From positions 3,802,109 through 3,866,108 of the forward strand of contig OZ023195.1 in assembly GCA_963995505.1 (NCBI GenBank): a DNA stretch of 64,000 bases, in the 5' to 3' direction. The DNA is from Hypericum androsaemum. Its lineage: Eukaryota > Streptophyta > Magnoliopsida > Malpighiales > Hypericaceae. The translations under genes and the position numbers were made by a program. Each line of letters begins with the position of its first letter. The first letter of the stretch is position 1. This document shows positions 47,506 to 59,808 of the stretch, piece by piece. The notes under the pieces were generated by a model. That model saw only the letters and a program-made list of their open reading frames with translations. It did no database searches and had not been told where the DNA came from.

Positions 47506-48630
47506 TCAGGAATTCTCCACCTTCGCTGCAAACGAACTCACGAAATCCGGGTACTGGAAGATGTCATCGAATGCGGCTTCGTGGCCTTCAAGGACGCCCA
47601 TTGGCATATCGTTTCCGCAAGGGAACACCCCACTACAGGAGCCATAACCACCGCCGCCACCACCCGGATGACCCGTCCCGAACAAGGAGTCTCCACTGCG
47701 ACCCTTTGGGAGGTCAACCTTGTCGTTGCAGGTGGAGGGTTTAGGCAGAAACCCTTGAATGATCTCCTGCAACAACCCCGAATCGGGCGGCTCATGTGAG
47801 AAGAAATCCATGCTGTAATCCGCCTCCTCGCCTCCATTAACGAAACCCCGAACTTCCTCTTCGAGGAGAGGTGGAGTACTTGCAACGTTTGTAGTGCTAG
47901 AGGAAGTGGTAGAGGTAGAGGTAGGGAACAAGTAACTGGTGGAAGAAGAGGGGTGATTCATTAAAGGCGACCCGTTAGCGAGTAGACTCTGACTAGGGCA
48001 ATTGTAGCCGGCTGAGGAGTTGCCGAGGAAGTCGCAAAGCAGGAGCATGTTAAGGGAAGGCGAGGCTGCTGCTGGAGAGATGAAACCGGGCCCACCACCG
48101 AAGTCACCGACATGATGATGAGGAGGGATGGAGTTAGGGTTTGTAATAATATTACCGAAGGCTGGCCAGTTGGGGGAAGTGAAGATGTTGTTGGTTCTGG
48201 TGTAGGAGTTGCTCTTGGCATTAGGGTAAAGATTGTACGGATGAGAATGGGGAGGCGGAGGAGAGAGAAAGTGGCGGTGGTCGTCGGCGGCGGTGGTCGG
48301 TGGGTAGACAAAGTTGGTCCGGGCCTTGAGCCCTCGCATGGCGCGGGCGGCGCAGTCGTAGGCGCAGGCGGCCTCCTCGGCGGTATCGAAGGTCCCAAGC
48401 CACCGCCGCTCCTTCGACTGCGGGTCCCTTATCTCCGCCGCGTACCGTCCCCACGGCCGCCTCCTCACCCCCCGGTACCTCATCGTCGAGGACGCCGTCG
48501 CCGGGAGGCCGTTCTCCTTGGGTGCCCTCTTAGCTGACGCCGGGGCGCCGGTGGTGGCGGCGGTGCACTTCTTGGGGTTGTCCGCGAGGACTTGGTTTTG
48601 GTTGTTGAGCCTCCTTAGTGCTTCTTCCAT
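47506..48630 (-). CDS. AP2/ERF transcription factor, ESR2/DORNROESCHEN-LIKE type
   Basis: A single-exon 374-residue nuclear DNA-binding protein. One AP2/ERF domain spans residues about 51-108: [19 protein letters not shown], then [18 protein letters not shown] and ending [13 protein letters not shown], with the Ala and Asp of the ERF class. Outside the domain, two motifs match Arabidopsis ESR2/DRNL as remembered: [15 protein letters not shown] (190-204) and [15 protein letters not shown] (284-298). The start MEEALRRL also fits. Such proteins bind GCC-box DNA and promote shoot regeneration, cotyledon and floral organ initiation. I chose the ATG at 48630; the open frame extends four codons further to a TTG only. 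Linkers rich in Ser, Pro, Gly and His separate the motifs, making it longer than the Arabidopsis protein (about 306). The C-terminus is acidic/aromatic ([10 protein letters not shown]) and may be an activation domain. ESR1/DRN is a less likely alternative because it lacks [13 protein letters not shown]. Confidence 0.93.
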   Translation of the reverse strand: MEEALRRLNNQNQVLADNPKKCTAATTGAPASAKRAPKENGLPATASSTMRYRGVRRRPWGRYAAEIRDPQSKERRWLGTFDTAEEAACAYDCAARAMRGLKARTNFVYPPTTAADDHRHFLSPPPPHSHPYNLYPNAKSNSYTRTNNIFTSPNWPAFGNIITNPNSIPPHHHVGDFGGGPGFISPAAASPSLNMLLLCDFLGNSSAGYNCPSQSLLANGSPLMNHPSSSTSYLFPTSTSTTSSSTTNVASTPPLLEEEVRGFVNGGEEADYSMDFFSHEPPDSGLLQEIIQGFLPKPSTCNDKVDLPKGRSGDSLFGTGHPGGGGGGYGSCSGVFPCGNDMPMGVLEGHEAAFDDIFQYPDFVSSFAAKVENS

Positions 48631-48705
48631 AATTCTTGGCAATAATTAAAACCCAAATTCTATTTGTTATGATGTGATTTTATTTTATTTTGATTTGATA
48701 TGTGG

Positions 48706-48815
48706 GAGAGAGAGAGAGAAAGAGAGAGGTTAGGGAGGCACCTGGGCTCTATTCTACGGTGTTGGGGATGGATGGGAGGTGGTGATGGTAGGGTGGTTGT
48801 TGATGTGTATTTATA
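48706..48815 (-). promoter_or_regulatory. ERF gene core promoter: TATA box and CT/GA tract
   Basis: On the minus strand TATAAATA (48808-48815) lies about 178 bp before the ATG. Between them, 48706-48729 is a (CT)n tract on the coding strand (GAGAGA on plus), a common feature of plant 5' untranslated regions and a GAGA-motif candidate for BPC proteins. Start-site position is inferred. Confidence 0.6.
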
Positions 48816-48830
48816 GATATCAAAATCTCC

Positions 48831-51800
48831 ACACGTATGTACTTTGGGAGGTAATGATGGACTTGTAATTAGATTAATTGGTAAGAAATTATTCTAATTT
48901 AACAAATTAATTTTGAACATATTTTAGATTATTAGATTAAGTTGGTGTACGAATATAATTTCTATAAAACAAATACTTTTGGAGATGGATTGAAATCAAA
49001 GGGAAAATCATTTTATGTTCTAGGGAGGAAGAGAAAGTATAGCAAGAGTATCTGGTATAAGACCAAAATGTATTGCATGCGGAAGAATTGTACTATAGTC
49101 ATAGTACAAATATGACTCATTTATCATATTATTAGAATTTTAATTTTTAAAATTTATAGCCGTAGCATATTAAATACGTTGAAATTGACCATACTTAGGA
49201 TTAGCCTAAATATTAAGTTTAGAATAAGAGACTTATATTTTTTAAATCAATATATTAAATATGGAGGAAATATTCTTGTGGCAATAGTTCCTATAAAAGA
49301 GTTCAAAGATATTTTATTTACAATTAATATGTGAAAAATATTATAAGGGAAGGGGCAGGAATAGCACGATATTCAAATAAAAATAAAAAGGTGGGATAGA
49401 GGAGTAGAGTGATTATCACATAATTATGAGGGACTACTAACCGGGCCAATCGTCCGATTAAGTAGATGGCTATATTAATCATTTTGTCGGATTAGTTTTA
49501 GGAAGGGTAACTTTTCAGCTAGTTATTAATTATTTTTCCCTTTTAGTAAATAATAAGTGGAACATATTATCTTCGTACCGTTATTAATATCGCGCCATTC
49601 TTTTTCTTTATTTTCCATCTTCAAATTTTACAATCTATAAATAATAATTAATTACCAGATCAATCTGCCAATGCCTAAATTGCCATCCGGTCAAGTTATA
49701 AGATAACCACCAAGCTAATCGGTAATTGGAAAACCACCAAGCTAATCGGTAATTGGAATTCAAGTCTCATTAACAAACCAATTTTACAAAATTGAACTTT
49801 GCCACAATCTAAAATTCTTGCCGAATACAAATCTTATTTTAGGTCGATTTATTACATATCTAAATGATAGATAGTTTTGAAAAAAAATACACAAACACAA
49901 CCTTTTAGTATTAACGATAATATGTAAAAGAGTTATTTTATTTTTAAAATGATAAAAGTTAAAGGTTAAGTCGACCAAAATATTGTCTTAAACATGCACG
50001 TAGTACTGTTCCTATTAATGGTTTGAACTGAAAAAAGCATTCGCTATGGTAACATGAATATTGTTGCCAATAAATTTCAATTTCGTCCGGTACGCGAAAA
50101 GTCGTTATATGTTACCTTTAAGCTTTTGCAATACAGTCACACAAAAAAAAGCTTTTGAAATACAGTTTGATTAAAAACTCGTTAAAGAAAATATTCAAGT
50201 TTTTATATAATTCGACCGGACTTGTACATGAATAAATCAAGAATCTATATGCCAGAGAGTTTGAAAAAAATAATCTGTTAATTGAGAAAGAACTTCTCTC
50301 CACAGAACATGGCTTGTGCTCGTTGGTTAACTAATTGTTTCTCAGTATTATTATGCTAACAAAATTTATCTCTTTGCTGGGTTCAGATTGAAGACCTGTT
50401 TGGAGGCGTCACAGAGCACGCATGCAGGGGGGTGCTACGTTACGATTCCAGATCACTCCAAGTTCTCTTAAATTTTCTCTCTCCGTGTTGCTATTCGGAA
50501 CACCCATCGAACTGATTTATTTAGGTTCGAGCTGAGTAACAATTTTGAGAATTGAAAAAATTCTATTAATAAATATGTAAAATTGTATTATTCTAAATGA
50601 TTCTAGAGGCATTTTAATTACGTTAATTTTTTTTATCATTTAAGTACTTACTAATAAGATACGTGCATGTCGCTTATTTAATAAATCCCTGGCACTTGCA
50701 GATCTTCTCCTCCAAATCTATGGCCGTCTATTTGTACACGAAAGAGACATTCCGGGGACAAGCATTCCTAATCAACCTCTGCTGCTACCTTTTCGTGGTC
50801 GAGAAAAAGCTATAAAGGGGTTTCACGATTTTCAACAATTACCAAAGTCAAACTAACTTGTTATCGTTTCATGATTCGGCTAGAAAGAAAACCCCGTGCA
50901 ATGCAATTTCTTGACATAAAATACTTTACGTTAATTTAATATTTTATGCACTATGTGTGTCATTTTTTTAGTTGCTTTTCAAAAAATGTACGTATAAATA
51001 TTGATTTATTATCTTAATTTTTTGAATTAAATATTAAAATTTTAACATAGTTTTAAAACATGTTAATCGAGTAACTTATTGCTACTCCCGCGACCTCTAT
51101 GTCATAGCATGATGATGAAGACGAATATGTGCAAACTTCCATTCGATTAACGTTGTTTGAGGAAGTGTAGGTGTAATGGGATAATCATTTTGCTAGTTAG
51201 AAGTGAAGTAAATATATTTATAAATATTAAAAATTTATCAACCGATTATCTTAACACTAAAATTAGATACATCATTTTTAACAAGAGTGTACAGTACTTT
51301 AATTTCCATTTTAAAATGAATGTTTCTATTACGCCACTTTGAACTTACGGCTATGCTAGGTATAGTTGATTTGTTATTTCGAATGGAATGAATTTAACAC
51401 ATTCGCCATGGAACTTAAAGATGTAGCACTTAATTGGAAGTTCAGGTCTCGAAATAGAGTATTAATTGTTTTATTTATACTCGTTTTCACAGTTCAAATG
51501 TATTTTGTTTTCTGATCAATCATCCGAGACAATAATTTGTCTGGATGTATGGAAAATTAAAAAATTTAGGGGTTTCATTTGCCAACTAAGGAACCATACG
51601 TGTGTAAGTAATAATTTTTTGTTATTTCCAAGAGCATTTAATTCAAAAATTCGATCAGAGAAGTAATTAATTCTCATTTTGTGCTTCGGAAAATTAATTA
51701 ATTTAATTATCGTGCAGAGGATTTCATGTCCATTTTGTTGTGTGCCAGGCTCTCTCTAATCTTTATAGCGCTCAGAAGTTTGTGTTTCCTCTTTTTATCG

Positions 51801-53138
51801 TAATAGAAAATTAGAAATTACTTGTAGTTCGCCAGAAGAATTTTTAAATTCTATTATTTGAAAACAATATTTAACAACTTACTCGCATGCTGTTTTTTGG
51901 GATACTTCATTGTTTTCAATTTTTAGATATTAATTTTTTAAAATTCACAAAATTCATACTATGATCCTAAAATAAGTTGGATTGACCGTATAAAAAACTA
52001 TGACTCTGCCATTGATAAAATTACCTTTTAAAAACTATTTATGGACAACATTAATTTTTTTTCTCCTCTAAACATCTTCACCCAACATTTAATAACATGC
52101 CAGGAGCAAGTATTTCCCAGACAAGACAGATAAAGTTGCGTATCTGGTGTTTTTTTAACTTCGTTTTTTCCCCGGATTACACATTCTGAAATGTCTAGGA
52201 AGTTGAAGAATACTGTTCAAAAAAAAGGAAGTTGAAGAATAGGAGAACAATCTCTGGCCCCTATAATTATAGTTCTGAATGATTACACTGGCGGCACTCA
52301 GAAATTGTTCCTCCCCCACTTGGGTTTTTCTTGGGCTTCCCTTTCCAGCTGCTCGGAATTAATTGTCTCCAACTCTCCATTGCTTGAATATTTTTTGAAA
52401 AAAATCACCTTTTTTTTAATCTATAAAATTGAAAATCGAACAGTATTAAATCTTATTTTAGAAAGCATAATTTTTAATAATATATTTATATTCGTAAGAT
52501 ATCAACCCAAAATTTTATTAAGTGAATTTTATTTGGACCGTCTCATTAGCAAGAAAAAAAATTCATTTTAGTTCTTTATCCTTTGAAACTTTTTATCATA
52601 ATTTATCATTTCATTTTCTTTATTTGATGACCTAAATTTAGCAAATTTATTTTTTCAGTGATAATACAGGTTTTAATTTTTTTAGCTGGTATCTGCACGA
52701 CAGTTTACTCAAATAACACTATCACATTTCTCTCTTCTGTTAACAATGACGTACAAAAATCTAGAATAACATCAAAATTAAAACCCTAAAATTTGATTTT
52801 GGGGTTTTTTGGAGTGCACTTTTTTTTGAGAATTTTTAATATGCTTATTTTGATGGTATGTTTTGGGTTAATGACACTTTTCATGGATGGGTTTGGAAAC
52901 CAAGGGTTTTAATGGGGCACATGGACTTGTCTGTGAGAGTATTTTGATGGTATGTCTGAAATTTTATTGAATATCAAATTTTACAAAAAATACATACCGA
53001 ATAAAATGTCGAATACTGAAATATCGAACTCTAAATACATAATACTATTTGTACACCTCTAAATAGGGTCTTACAAAATTTTACTTCGATATGGTTTTAA
53101 CGAAGCTTTAACCTCGTGGTATGAAAGATTTAATACCA
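48831..53138. other. Long AT-rich intergenic stretch upstream of the ERF gene
   Basis: No gene recognised over 4.3 kb. A 26-bp sequence (AACCACCAAGCTAATCGG..) is tandemly duplicated at 49705-49757 with a 27-bp period. It may contain distal regulatory DNA of the ERF gene, but nothing specific is seen. Confidence 0.4.
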
Positions 53139-53147
53139 TAATTATTA

Positions 53148-54240
53148 GGAAAAATTATGCTCAGGTCCCTGTAGTTTGACGTCCCTCTCTCTGGGGTCCC
53201 TACATTTTCGAAATCATTTCTGACGTCTCCGAAATTTAGTTTTAGAGACTCTCGGGTCCCTGACAGCTCTTTTTTATTTTTGATCATGGAAATCACCAAA
53301 AAACCCTTTAAAAAAATCACATTCTTCAACCTTTGACCAAGAACACCAACGACAAAAAACCAACCCTAAAATAAGATCAAACTAATCAAAATTAAGAACA
53401 CAAAACTTTGATCCCCCTCCAACTCCTCAGACTTCCCACTCCCGAGTTCATCTCCACTGCCAGCGACATCTTCGATCCCCGCCGTCTCATCGTCCTGCCG
53501 TCCCATCAACGTCAACCCAGCCAGAAATAATACCATCAATGTCGTCCTCACCGACAACGTGGTCCTCCAGGGGAGGGGGAGGAACGTACGTGTGCAAGCG
53601 ATGACGGCTTGGTCCTCACCGAAAATGTGGTCTTCCTGCTGAACGGCTTGGTTTTACCACCGGATAAGGCGCTGGCGGTGTACGTGCAGTCGTCGGGGTC
53701 GCCGTTCCAATACTATGGTGCGATGACGGTTGCGCGGCCTTCGACGGTGCTGTCGCTGGACTGGCCGGAGTCGGTGGCGTTATCGGCAAAGATCGGAGTT
53801 TCGGTGGTGGATGAGAATGGGGGAGAACTTGTTCAATTACAGCGGATAGATCTGGCTTTTTTTAGATCTGGCCTTCTGCAGAGTTCTCGAGAAGAAGAAA
53901 GCCAGATTCCACCTCGTTGTTCTTGGTTTATTTTTTGTATTTTATTCTATTTTATTCTTAATGTTCTTGGTTGTATTTTTTATTTTGGTTAGTTTGATCT
54001 TATTTTTTGGTTGATTTTTAATTTTTGGTGTTTTGTTCAAAGGTGGATGAAGGTGAATTTTTTTTATTTTTTGTTTAAGTGTATTTTGGTCATTTTCATG
54101 ACAAAAAAAAGAAAAAAAGAGCCGTCAGGGACCCGAGAGTCTCTAAAACCAAACTTCGGGGATGGCAGGAACGATTTCAGAAATACAGGGACTCCAGAGG
54201 GAGGGACGCCAAACTACAGGGACCTGAGCATAATTTTTCC
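53148..54240. mobile_element. Pack-MULE carrying a Hikeshi-like gene fragment
   Basis: 1093 bp with inverted arms of about 270 bp starting GGAAAAATTATGCTCAGGTC, flanked by perfect 9-bp TAATTATTA (53139-53147 and 54241-54249). Arms share GTCCCTGTAGTTTG, GGTCCCTGACGG-type text and AATAAGATCAAACTAA. Between the arms is GC-rich host-derived coding sequence. Mutator-like elements are known to acquire host gene pieces this way. No transposase is present. Confidence 0.9.
53609..53868 (+). pseudogene. Captured fragment of a Hikeshi/OPI10-like gene
   Basis: The plus frame reads VFLLNGLVLPPDKALAVYVQ, SSGSPFQYYGAMTVARPS, TVLSLDWPE and ALSAKIGVSVVDENG. This matches the N-terminal domain of plant Hikeshi-like proteins, which import Hsp70 into the nucleus in heat stress in animals. 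About a dozen residues between WPE and LSAK present in normal copies are missing. Only some 80 codons of the roughly 200-codon gene are here; the N-terminal Met region and the C-terminal half are absent. The reading frame continues into MULE arm sequence, so any product would be chimeric. Confidence 0.8.
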
Positions 54241-54547
54241 TAATTATTAATGAGCAATTTTTTCTTATATACAAATAAAATTCACGATGTGTTTTAGAGG
54301 TTCTGTTGGTGGATAAAGACTAAAGGTGTTGTGGGTTTGTAAGATATACCACTCGCGAGTCAGAAACAATCTCATAAATTGTCTACTAATTCCGTAATTA
54401 CCCTCGTTCCCCTAACTGATCTTTGAATCTTTCAATTGCAACCAAATTTTTCATGGACTTTTTTCACGTCCATTAATATATTTTCAGCGGATCACTACGG
54501 AGCCTGATAAATATTTTTAATCAAAAAAGAATAGTTACTAAGAAATA

Positions 54548-55105
54548 TAGTAAAACTTCTGTAAAGTGATCCCTCTAAAATGATAACCCTTCTAAATTGA
54601 TAAAATTCTCGGTCCCGAGTCAAAATTAGTGTTAAAATTTAATAATTCCTCTATCGCAATGACTAATACTTTTTCAAAAAAATTTAGTGTTAAATTTCGA
54701 TCTTAATTTTTGCATAAAGTAATATTTTTGAATAAATACATTTATTTTTACATATTTTATAAATTCAAAAAATATTGTAAGACATTTGTTTGTGCTAAAC
54801 TTACTTATTTGATAACTTTTACATCATCATTCATCTTCTCAATTGTCTTCGAATGGTTCTTGTTGATCGTCGTTTTGTTATAAAAAAGTATCTCAATCGA
54901 GTGTATCATTTGAATAACGCTGTAACTCAAAATTTTAGGTAATTTGTATATAGAAAAGTAATTTTCTGGTATTTACATATTTATTGTTCAAAAATTCAAT
55001 TTTAATATTTTTAGAGAAAAAATGTAAATCTCTCTTATCTAATAACATATCTAAAGTGATATTTTTCTCTGGTCCCAATAATATCACTTTAGAGAAGTTT
55101 TACTG
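54548..55105. mobile_element. Emigrant/Lemi1-like (pogo-type) MITE, copy 2
   Basis: 558 bp flanked by TA (54546-54547 and 55106-55107). Ends are TAGTAAAACTTCTGTAAAGT and, inverted, CAGTAAAACTTCTCTAAAGT, followed by GATATTATTGGGACC. It aligns end to end with the copy at 4030-4581. No coding capacity. Confidence 0.85.
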
Positions 55106-55107
55106 TA

Positions 55108-56796
55108 ACACGAAATTGGATCACGGTAATTTTTTTTGTAAATAACGTTAAACCCGAAAATATCCAAAACAATTATAACTACTTGATGCAAAAGGACCTA
55201 AATGTGCGTGGTAGATTCCAGTTCAAAAGGAAAAAAATGTACGATGTTGATTCTACAAATATGACCACTATGTACAATGATTGAAACTTAAGATAAGATT
55301 ATATTAAGTGAAAATTTTATGGTAAATTTTATCTAATTTATTTTCTCTCTTAAATTGTATTAAAAAATCAATCATCCAAATATTAACGATTGATATTAAA
55401 GAACGGTTCTAAAATTACTAGGAACCAAAGACTCACGGAAAAACATTGGGCTCCCTACCTGAGTTAAAATATATATCAAACCAGGGACTATTTACAAAGG
55501 ATTTCATGGAAGGAACCCCAACAAAAAGATCGATTTATTTTTGTTCAACTCGAAAAATATCCAAAACAATTATAACGGGTAAGTATACAAATCGGTAATT
55601 ATGTGTTATTTTTTACCCTGGCTGGTATGTATCAGTAGAGTTGTTATATTTAGAGTATGATAATTTCTTGCTCTTTGTATTTATATCTATGATGTAAATT
55701 CTTTATTGTGGCCTAGAAGCCATTTATTCGCAATAACGAGCTATAGTACAGGTTACAGAACATAGCATTAACGCTAAAGACAACATGAAATTCTGACTTT
55801 GACAATTGTAGACTACAATATATTCCATAATCATAAAATAAGATTGTTGGATGTGGTGTTAGCGAGAGCTTCAAATTTAAAAACCGAAGCCACTCCTCGG
55901 TCATTGCAACGTCCTCGTCATTGCGTACAAGTTCTAGGGATTACGGGATCAACTTCTCTAATATAAATTTTATATCTAATAAAAAATTTAATATAATAAG
56001 CATGTAAATTTTTCATACGATGCTATCTACGAATGATGTGGTGCACATCATGTGATCTACCTAGCCAAATATCTCTGGTACAGTTAATTCTGGCCGTACC
56101 CATAATAATACTTGGGCTCGAGTGCGCTGGATTTTGGGCTAATTTGGGTCCAAAGCTATCAAATCTAAGGTCAATTAACCTTCTGTTAACCAAGTAGTGC
56201 GTAGCTTATCAACCTCTAGCATCGTTGATCATTCTGTAACGTTCAACTACTTGATATTTAAATATCAATTAAATTTATTAAGTACTTATAAAAAATTAAA
56301 TTTATTAATTCGAGTTTGAATCAGTTCCACATAAACAATAAACCTTGCTTTCCATAATTTAATATATTTATATTTTCATGACTCGAAGTTAACATTATAA
56401 ATTGTTTCTATATGCGACACAAAGAAAAAAAAAGTTTACCTACCAAAAAAAGGAAAAAAAAACGTTATCAGAACAAAGGTTGAGACAAAGGTGGCTGAGA
56501 GCCTGAGACAAAGGTTGAAGACTTGATGTTGGAGGATATAGATGATTGCAATCCACAGACACTTCAAAATTTGTTCTCAACCAAGAAATTGTGGAGATTA
56601 GGAAGATCAAACCAAGGAGAGGGAGAGGAAGAGGAAGAGGAAGAGGACATGACAAAATAATATGGCTAGTGGCCAAATGACGACTTTGTACATTGCGAAA
56701 GGGGATTGTCACTAAATCAGCCCTTGAGAACATTTTAAAAAAACTTTAATACTTAGTGTATTATTTATATTAACTATTTAGTAAGGTCGACAACTC
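55108..56796. other. Intergenic, no gene recognised
   Basis: AT-rich. A (GGAAGA)n-like purine run lies at about 56612-56649. Two short copies of AATATCCAAAACAATTATAAC (about 55160 and 55557) hint at a local repeat. Confidence 0.4.
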
Positions 56797-56814
56797 AATG
56801 TTTGAGGCTGGTGA

Positions 56815-58092
56815 ATTGGAGATTGGAGGGACTGTTGTTGAGCATGAAGTGGATGTACATGCTACTGTTCCATGGGAGTTTACGGATCAGGCTACTTTTG
56901 TCGTGACCGAATTTGGACAAGAGCTTAATGAAGTTGTGAAGGTACTACCAGTTAGTTCGACTTGCTCAACAATGGTCTCGGATGTTTCTCGCACTCCCAT
57001 AGTGGGAGTGGAATTTTTGGTGACCGATTTTGGGAAGCTACAGCCTCAGCAAAAGGATACATGAGATGCTCCTGCGAGTAATACGATGACTAGTTTTGAG
57101 CAAGCTATTGTTATCCGTTCGAATCTGTCGGATGTTGACAGGCATGGTATAAGGTTTCTCTCGATGATGTTGGTTCCAGAGAGAGAATTCTTTGAGTAAC
57201 AAAGCTGATTTACTTGAGCAGGTGAGCGGACAAATTCCTAGGGGAATGTAGATTGAGAATATTTCATTGGACTCGCCTAATACGGGCCCGCAAAATACTT
57301 TCCCAATTGTTACAGAGCCTTTGTCTCCAGTTTCAGACTCTCTTAGTTCGCAGGGTGCTAGTTCAGTTTCGAGCAAGAAAAGTGTGCGCAAGAAGAAAAC
57401 TAAATCGGGTTCGAGTTTGTCATTGCATTTGTCAGATTCAGATTTGGCAAAAATTGAAGCTAGGAAAGCCACCTATGTCGCTGCAGGTGGAGTTTTGCCT
57501 TGCCGATCTTCGAGTTCTAAGGGTTCTAAGCACAAGGGTCTCAAGCTCGGGTTCCTTGGCAAGGGAACTCCGATTCTACAGGGCCTGTCCCAGTCTTTTT
57601 TGGCCCGCGCCTCTGCTTTACCTGCTATGGATCCCATGCCTATCTCGGGTCAAGAGGGCAATGAGGTTGTTAGTGTTTCTGACAATGATGATCTTCCGGA
57701 ATCGTTGAAATTCATGGGTTCGCTGACGAAGAAATTCAAGAACGATTGGGCAGACGAGTTTCATTCGTCGAATTTGGACCTACCGCCTGCCAAGAACACT
57801 CGGTTTCAAGCGAGGAAGAGGGCTAAAATTACATACACTGATCAGGATCTACGTTGGTCAGAGTACGATGTGGACTTTTGATGCGTCCCGGCTGATTTGT
57901 ATCACCCTTGACTATCCGACTTGTGGGTTTGCTTGGGTGAGTCACTAGATATGGCAGTGGGTTTGCGAGTATGATTACTCGCTTAGGCTTTGGCTTTATT
58001 TTTTATCTTTATTTTTATTTTTCTCCACTTTCTCATCCCCATTCTGTAATTTTTTTCTCTTCTAATTAATAAAAGTTCCTTAGTTAAAAAAA
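56815..58092 (+). mobile_element. Poly(A) retroposed unit with 18-bp target duplication
   Basis: Flanked by identical AATGTTTGAGGCTGGTGA (56797-56814 and 58093-58110) and ending in an A-run preceded by AATTAATAAAAGTTCC. This proves target-primed reverse transcription by LINE machinery. About 1.28 kb long, with broken coding text over its first kilobase and a pyrimidine-rich 3' untranslated end. It has no reverse transcriptase, so it is either a LINE-derived non-autonomous unit or a retrocopy of a host mRNA. Confidence 0.85.
57252..57881 (+). pseudogene. Unrecognised coding remnant within the retroposed unit
   Basis: About 210 open codons following a TAG at 57249-57251, with no early ATG. In-frame coding-like text continues upstream of that stop (NKADLLEQVSGQIPRGM), so the frame was once longer. 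Features: a Ser/Lys-rich basic patch (SSKKSVRKKKTKSGSS), KIEARKATYVAAGG, an acidic SVSDNDDLPESL, and a C-terminus RAKITYTDQDLRWSEYDVDF ending at TGA. No zinc knuckle or known domain is recognised. It might be the tail of a LINE ORF1 or of a host nuclear protein. Confidence 0.5.
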
Positions 58093-58110
58093 AATGTTTG
58101 AGGCTGGTGA

Positions 58111-59799
58111 GAAAAGAAAAGGTCATGTGTACTTTTTGACAGTTCTCATCTCTTTGAAAAAACTGGTGTCATATCTTAACTAAAATTCGTTGAAATATCC
58201 TTAATAATTCAAATCTGAATTAGTGATTCTAATCTTCTTATGATACAAGGTGATATCAATAAAACTTGTCGATTTTAACAGATACACCAAAATAATTCTA
58301 GCACATCGCCCACTCTAGCCGAAGCATGTAACTAGTACGATGAAGGCGATGTCAATCTCGAGAAGTTTTTAATGAGATCTGAAAACACGTGTGTACCTGA
58401 GTTATCTCTACCGGAAAAAAATAACATCATATAACCCGCATTATTTTTCTTATAAAATCAAAGATTATTATGTTTATTACTATTATAAATCAAATTATAA
58501 ATCAGGTAGAATTTATATAACAGTAAACTGTTGCTATTAAATTAGAATACTGTGTTATATTTAATTATCTAGAACAATGTATAACTTGGTATCGATTGAA
58601 CTTTTGTACTCCGATGTAATTGCAAGTCATTTGGCCTAATCCAAGTCATTTGGCCTATTTTACAAACTGTCGTTAAATGTATTTTCTTCGTGAATATTTT
58701 TTATTCTCACTAATTTATATTCAAATAAAATAATTGTCAATGGGTAACATGGATATTCCTACCAAGATTTCAGGATTGTTGAATTATTTTGGATGATTAT
58801 AATATATAATCCATGCACTGCACAAATATGCTTGGAGAAATAAATAGTATAAATCATTGTACCGATGGCTAAGCCAATATCTCACTCTCGAGCCAAACAA
58901 AAGCAGTGGCCGCAAATAAAAAAAATATGCAGTGAAAAAGAGAAACATAAATATGAAAAAGGAAACCAATTTGAATGGACTGTACACAGACAAATTTTGG
59001 TGGCCGGTTATCAAATTTTGGTCTTACCTTATATTTGAGTTTTCATGTTTTTCCTTCTCCCCTGTAGGATGTCTTCCGTTATTTCTACAAGACTCTATAG
59101 CTGCAGGTACTATTCGTTCGGTTTCTTGTAATGTTGATGAATGAACTAGTACATAATACTCATCAATTCTACCAAAAAAATAAATTCATATTATAATTTA
59201 CTACAAAATATTATATTGTCAATAAATTCACATACAAGTCGTTGTACTTGACCGCGTATATTTTTCACCATTTAATTACAAGGTACCATTTTACATGACA
59301 AATGTTGTTGCTGCTATATAAGAAAACTATGTTTGTATTATTTTGTGAAAACAATATCGACTAGTTATTTGTTTTCCCATGTCAAGAAGTACATTTATTG
59401 TCCAAAATTTGACCCCACATATTTAATTCACAATCCCAAAAAATAGATACGGAGCGTCTAATAAATTGACTACACACAATAGACAAATATGTGATACGGT
59501 TTGTAATATGCCGGAGACATTGAACATAAAGATGTCTTCCCAAGTACTCAAAGGATACTATATATAACATTACCAAAGTTTTTTTTTTCTTGTCGGGCAT
59601 TATTATCAAGTTTTGCAACATATTATTAGAAGAAGGTTACATATGTAGAGAGTATTCGTACATAGTTGACGATATTTTTAGTTGAATAATAATATTTTAT
59701 TTGAAAAAAACTCATTTTTGGGAGACCGCAAATTTGATTGGGTAGGAAATCTATTAATTGAGCTTTCGATTGATTTTTCTTATATTAAAACGTGAATAA
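58111..59799. other. Intergenic, no gene recognised
   Basis: AT-rich. A short acceptor/donor-flanked stretch at about 59067-59106 (CTGTAG/GATGTC...GCAG/GTACT) could be a chance exon-like segment. Confidence 0.35.
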
Positions 59800-59808
59800 T
59801 ATAATTAA

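Noticed and set aside
48112..48537. 141-codon plus-strand frame opposite the ERF gene
   Set aside because: It is the antisense shadow of a GC-rich coding exon; composition is Gly/Arg/Val from codon complement.
53609..53992. A functional Hikeshi-like gene
   Set aside because: Only a central fragment exists, an internal segment is missing and both sides are MULE inverted repeats.
59067..59106. Short exon-like segment between AG and GT
   Set aside because: No neighbouring exons or protein similarity; such flanks occur by chance.
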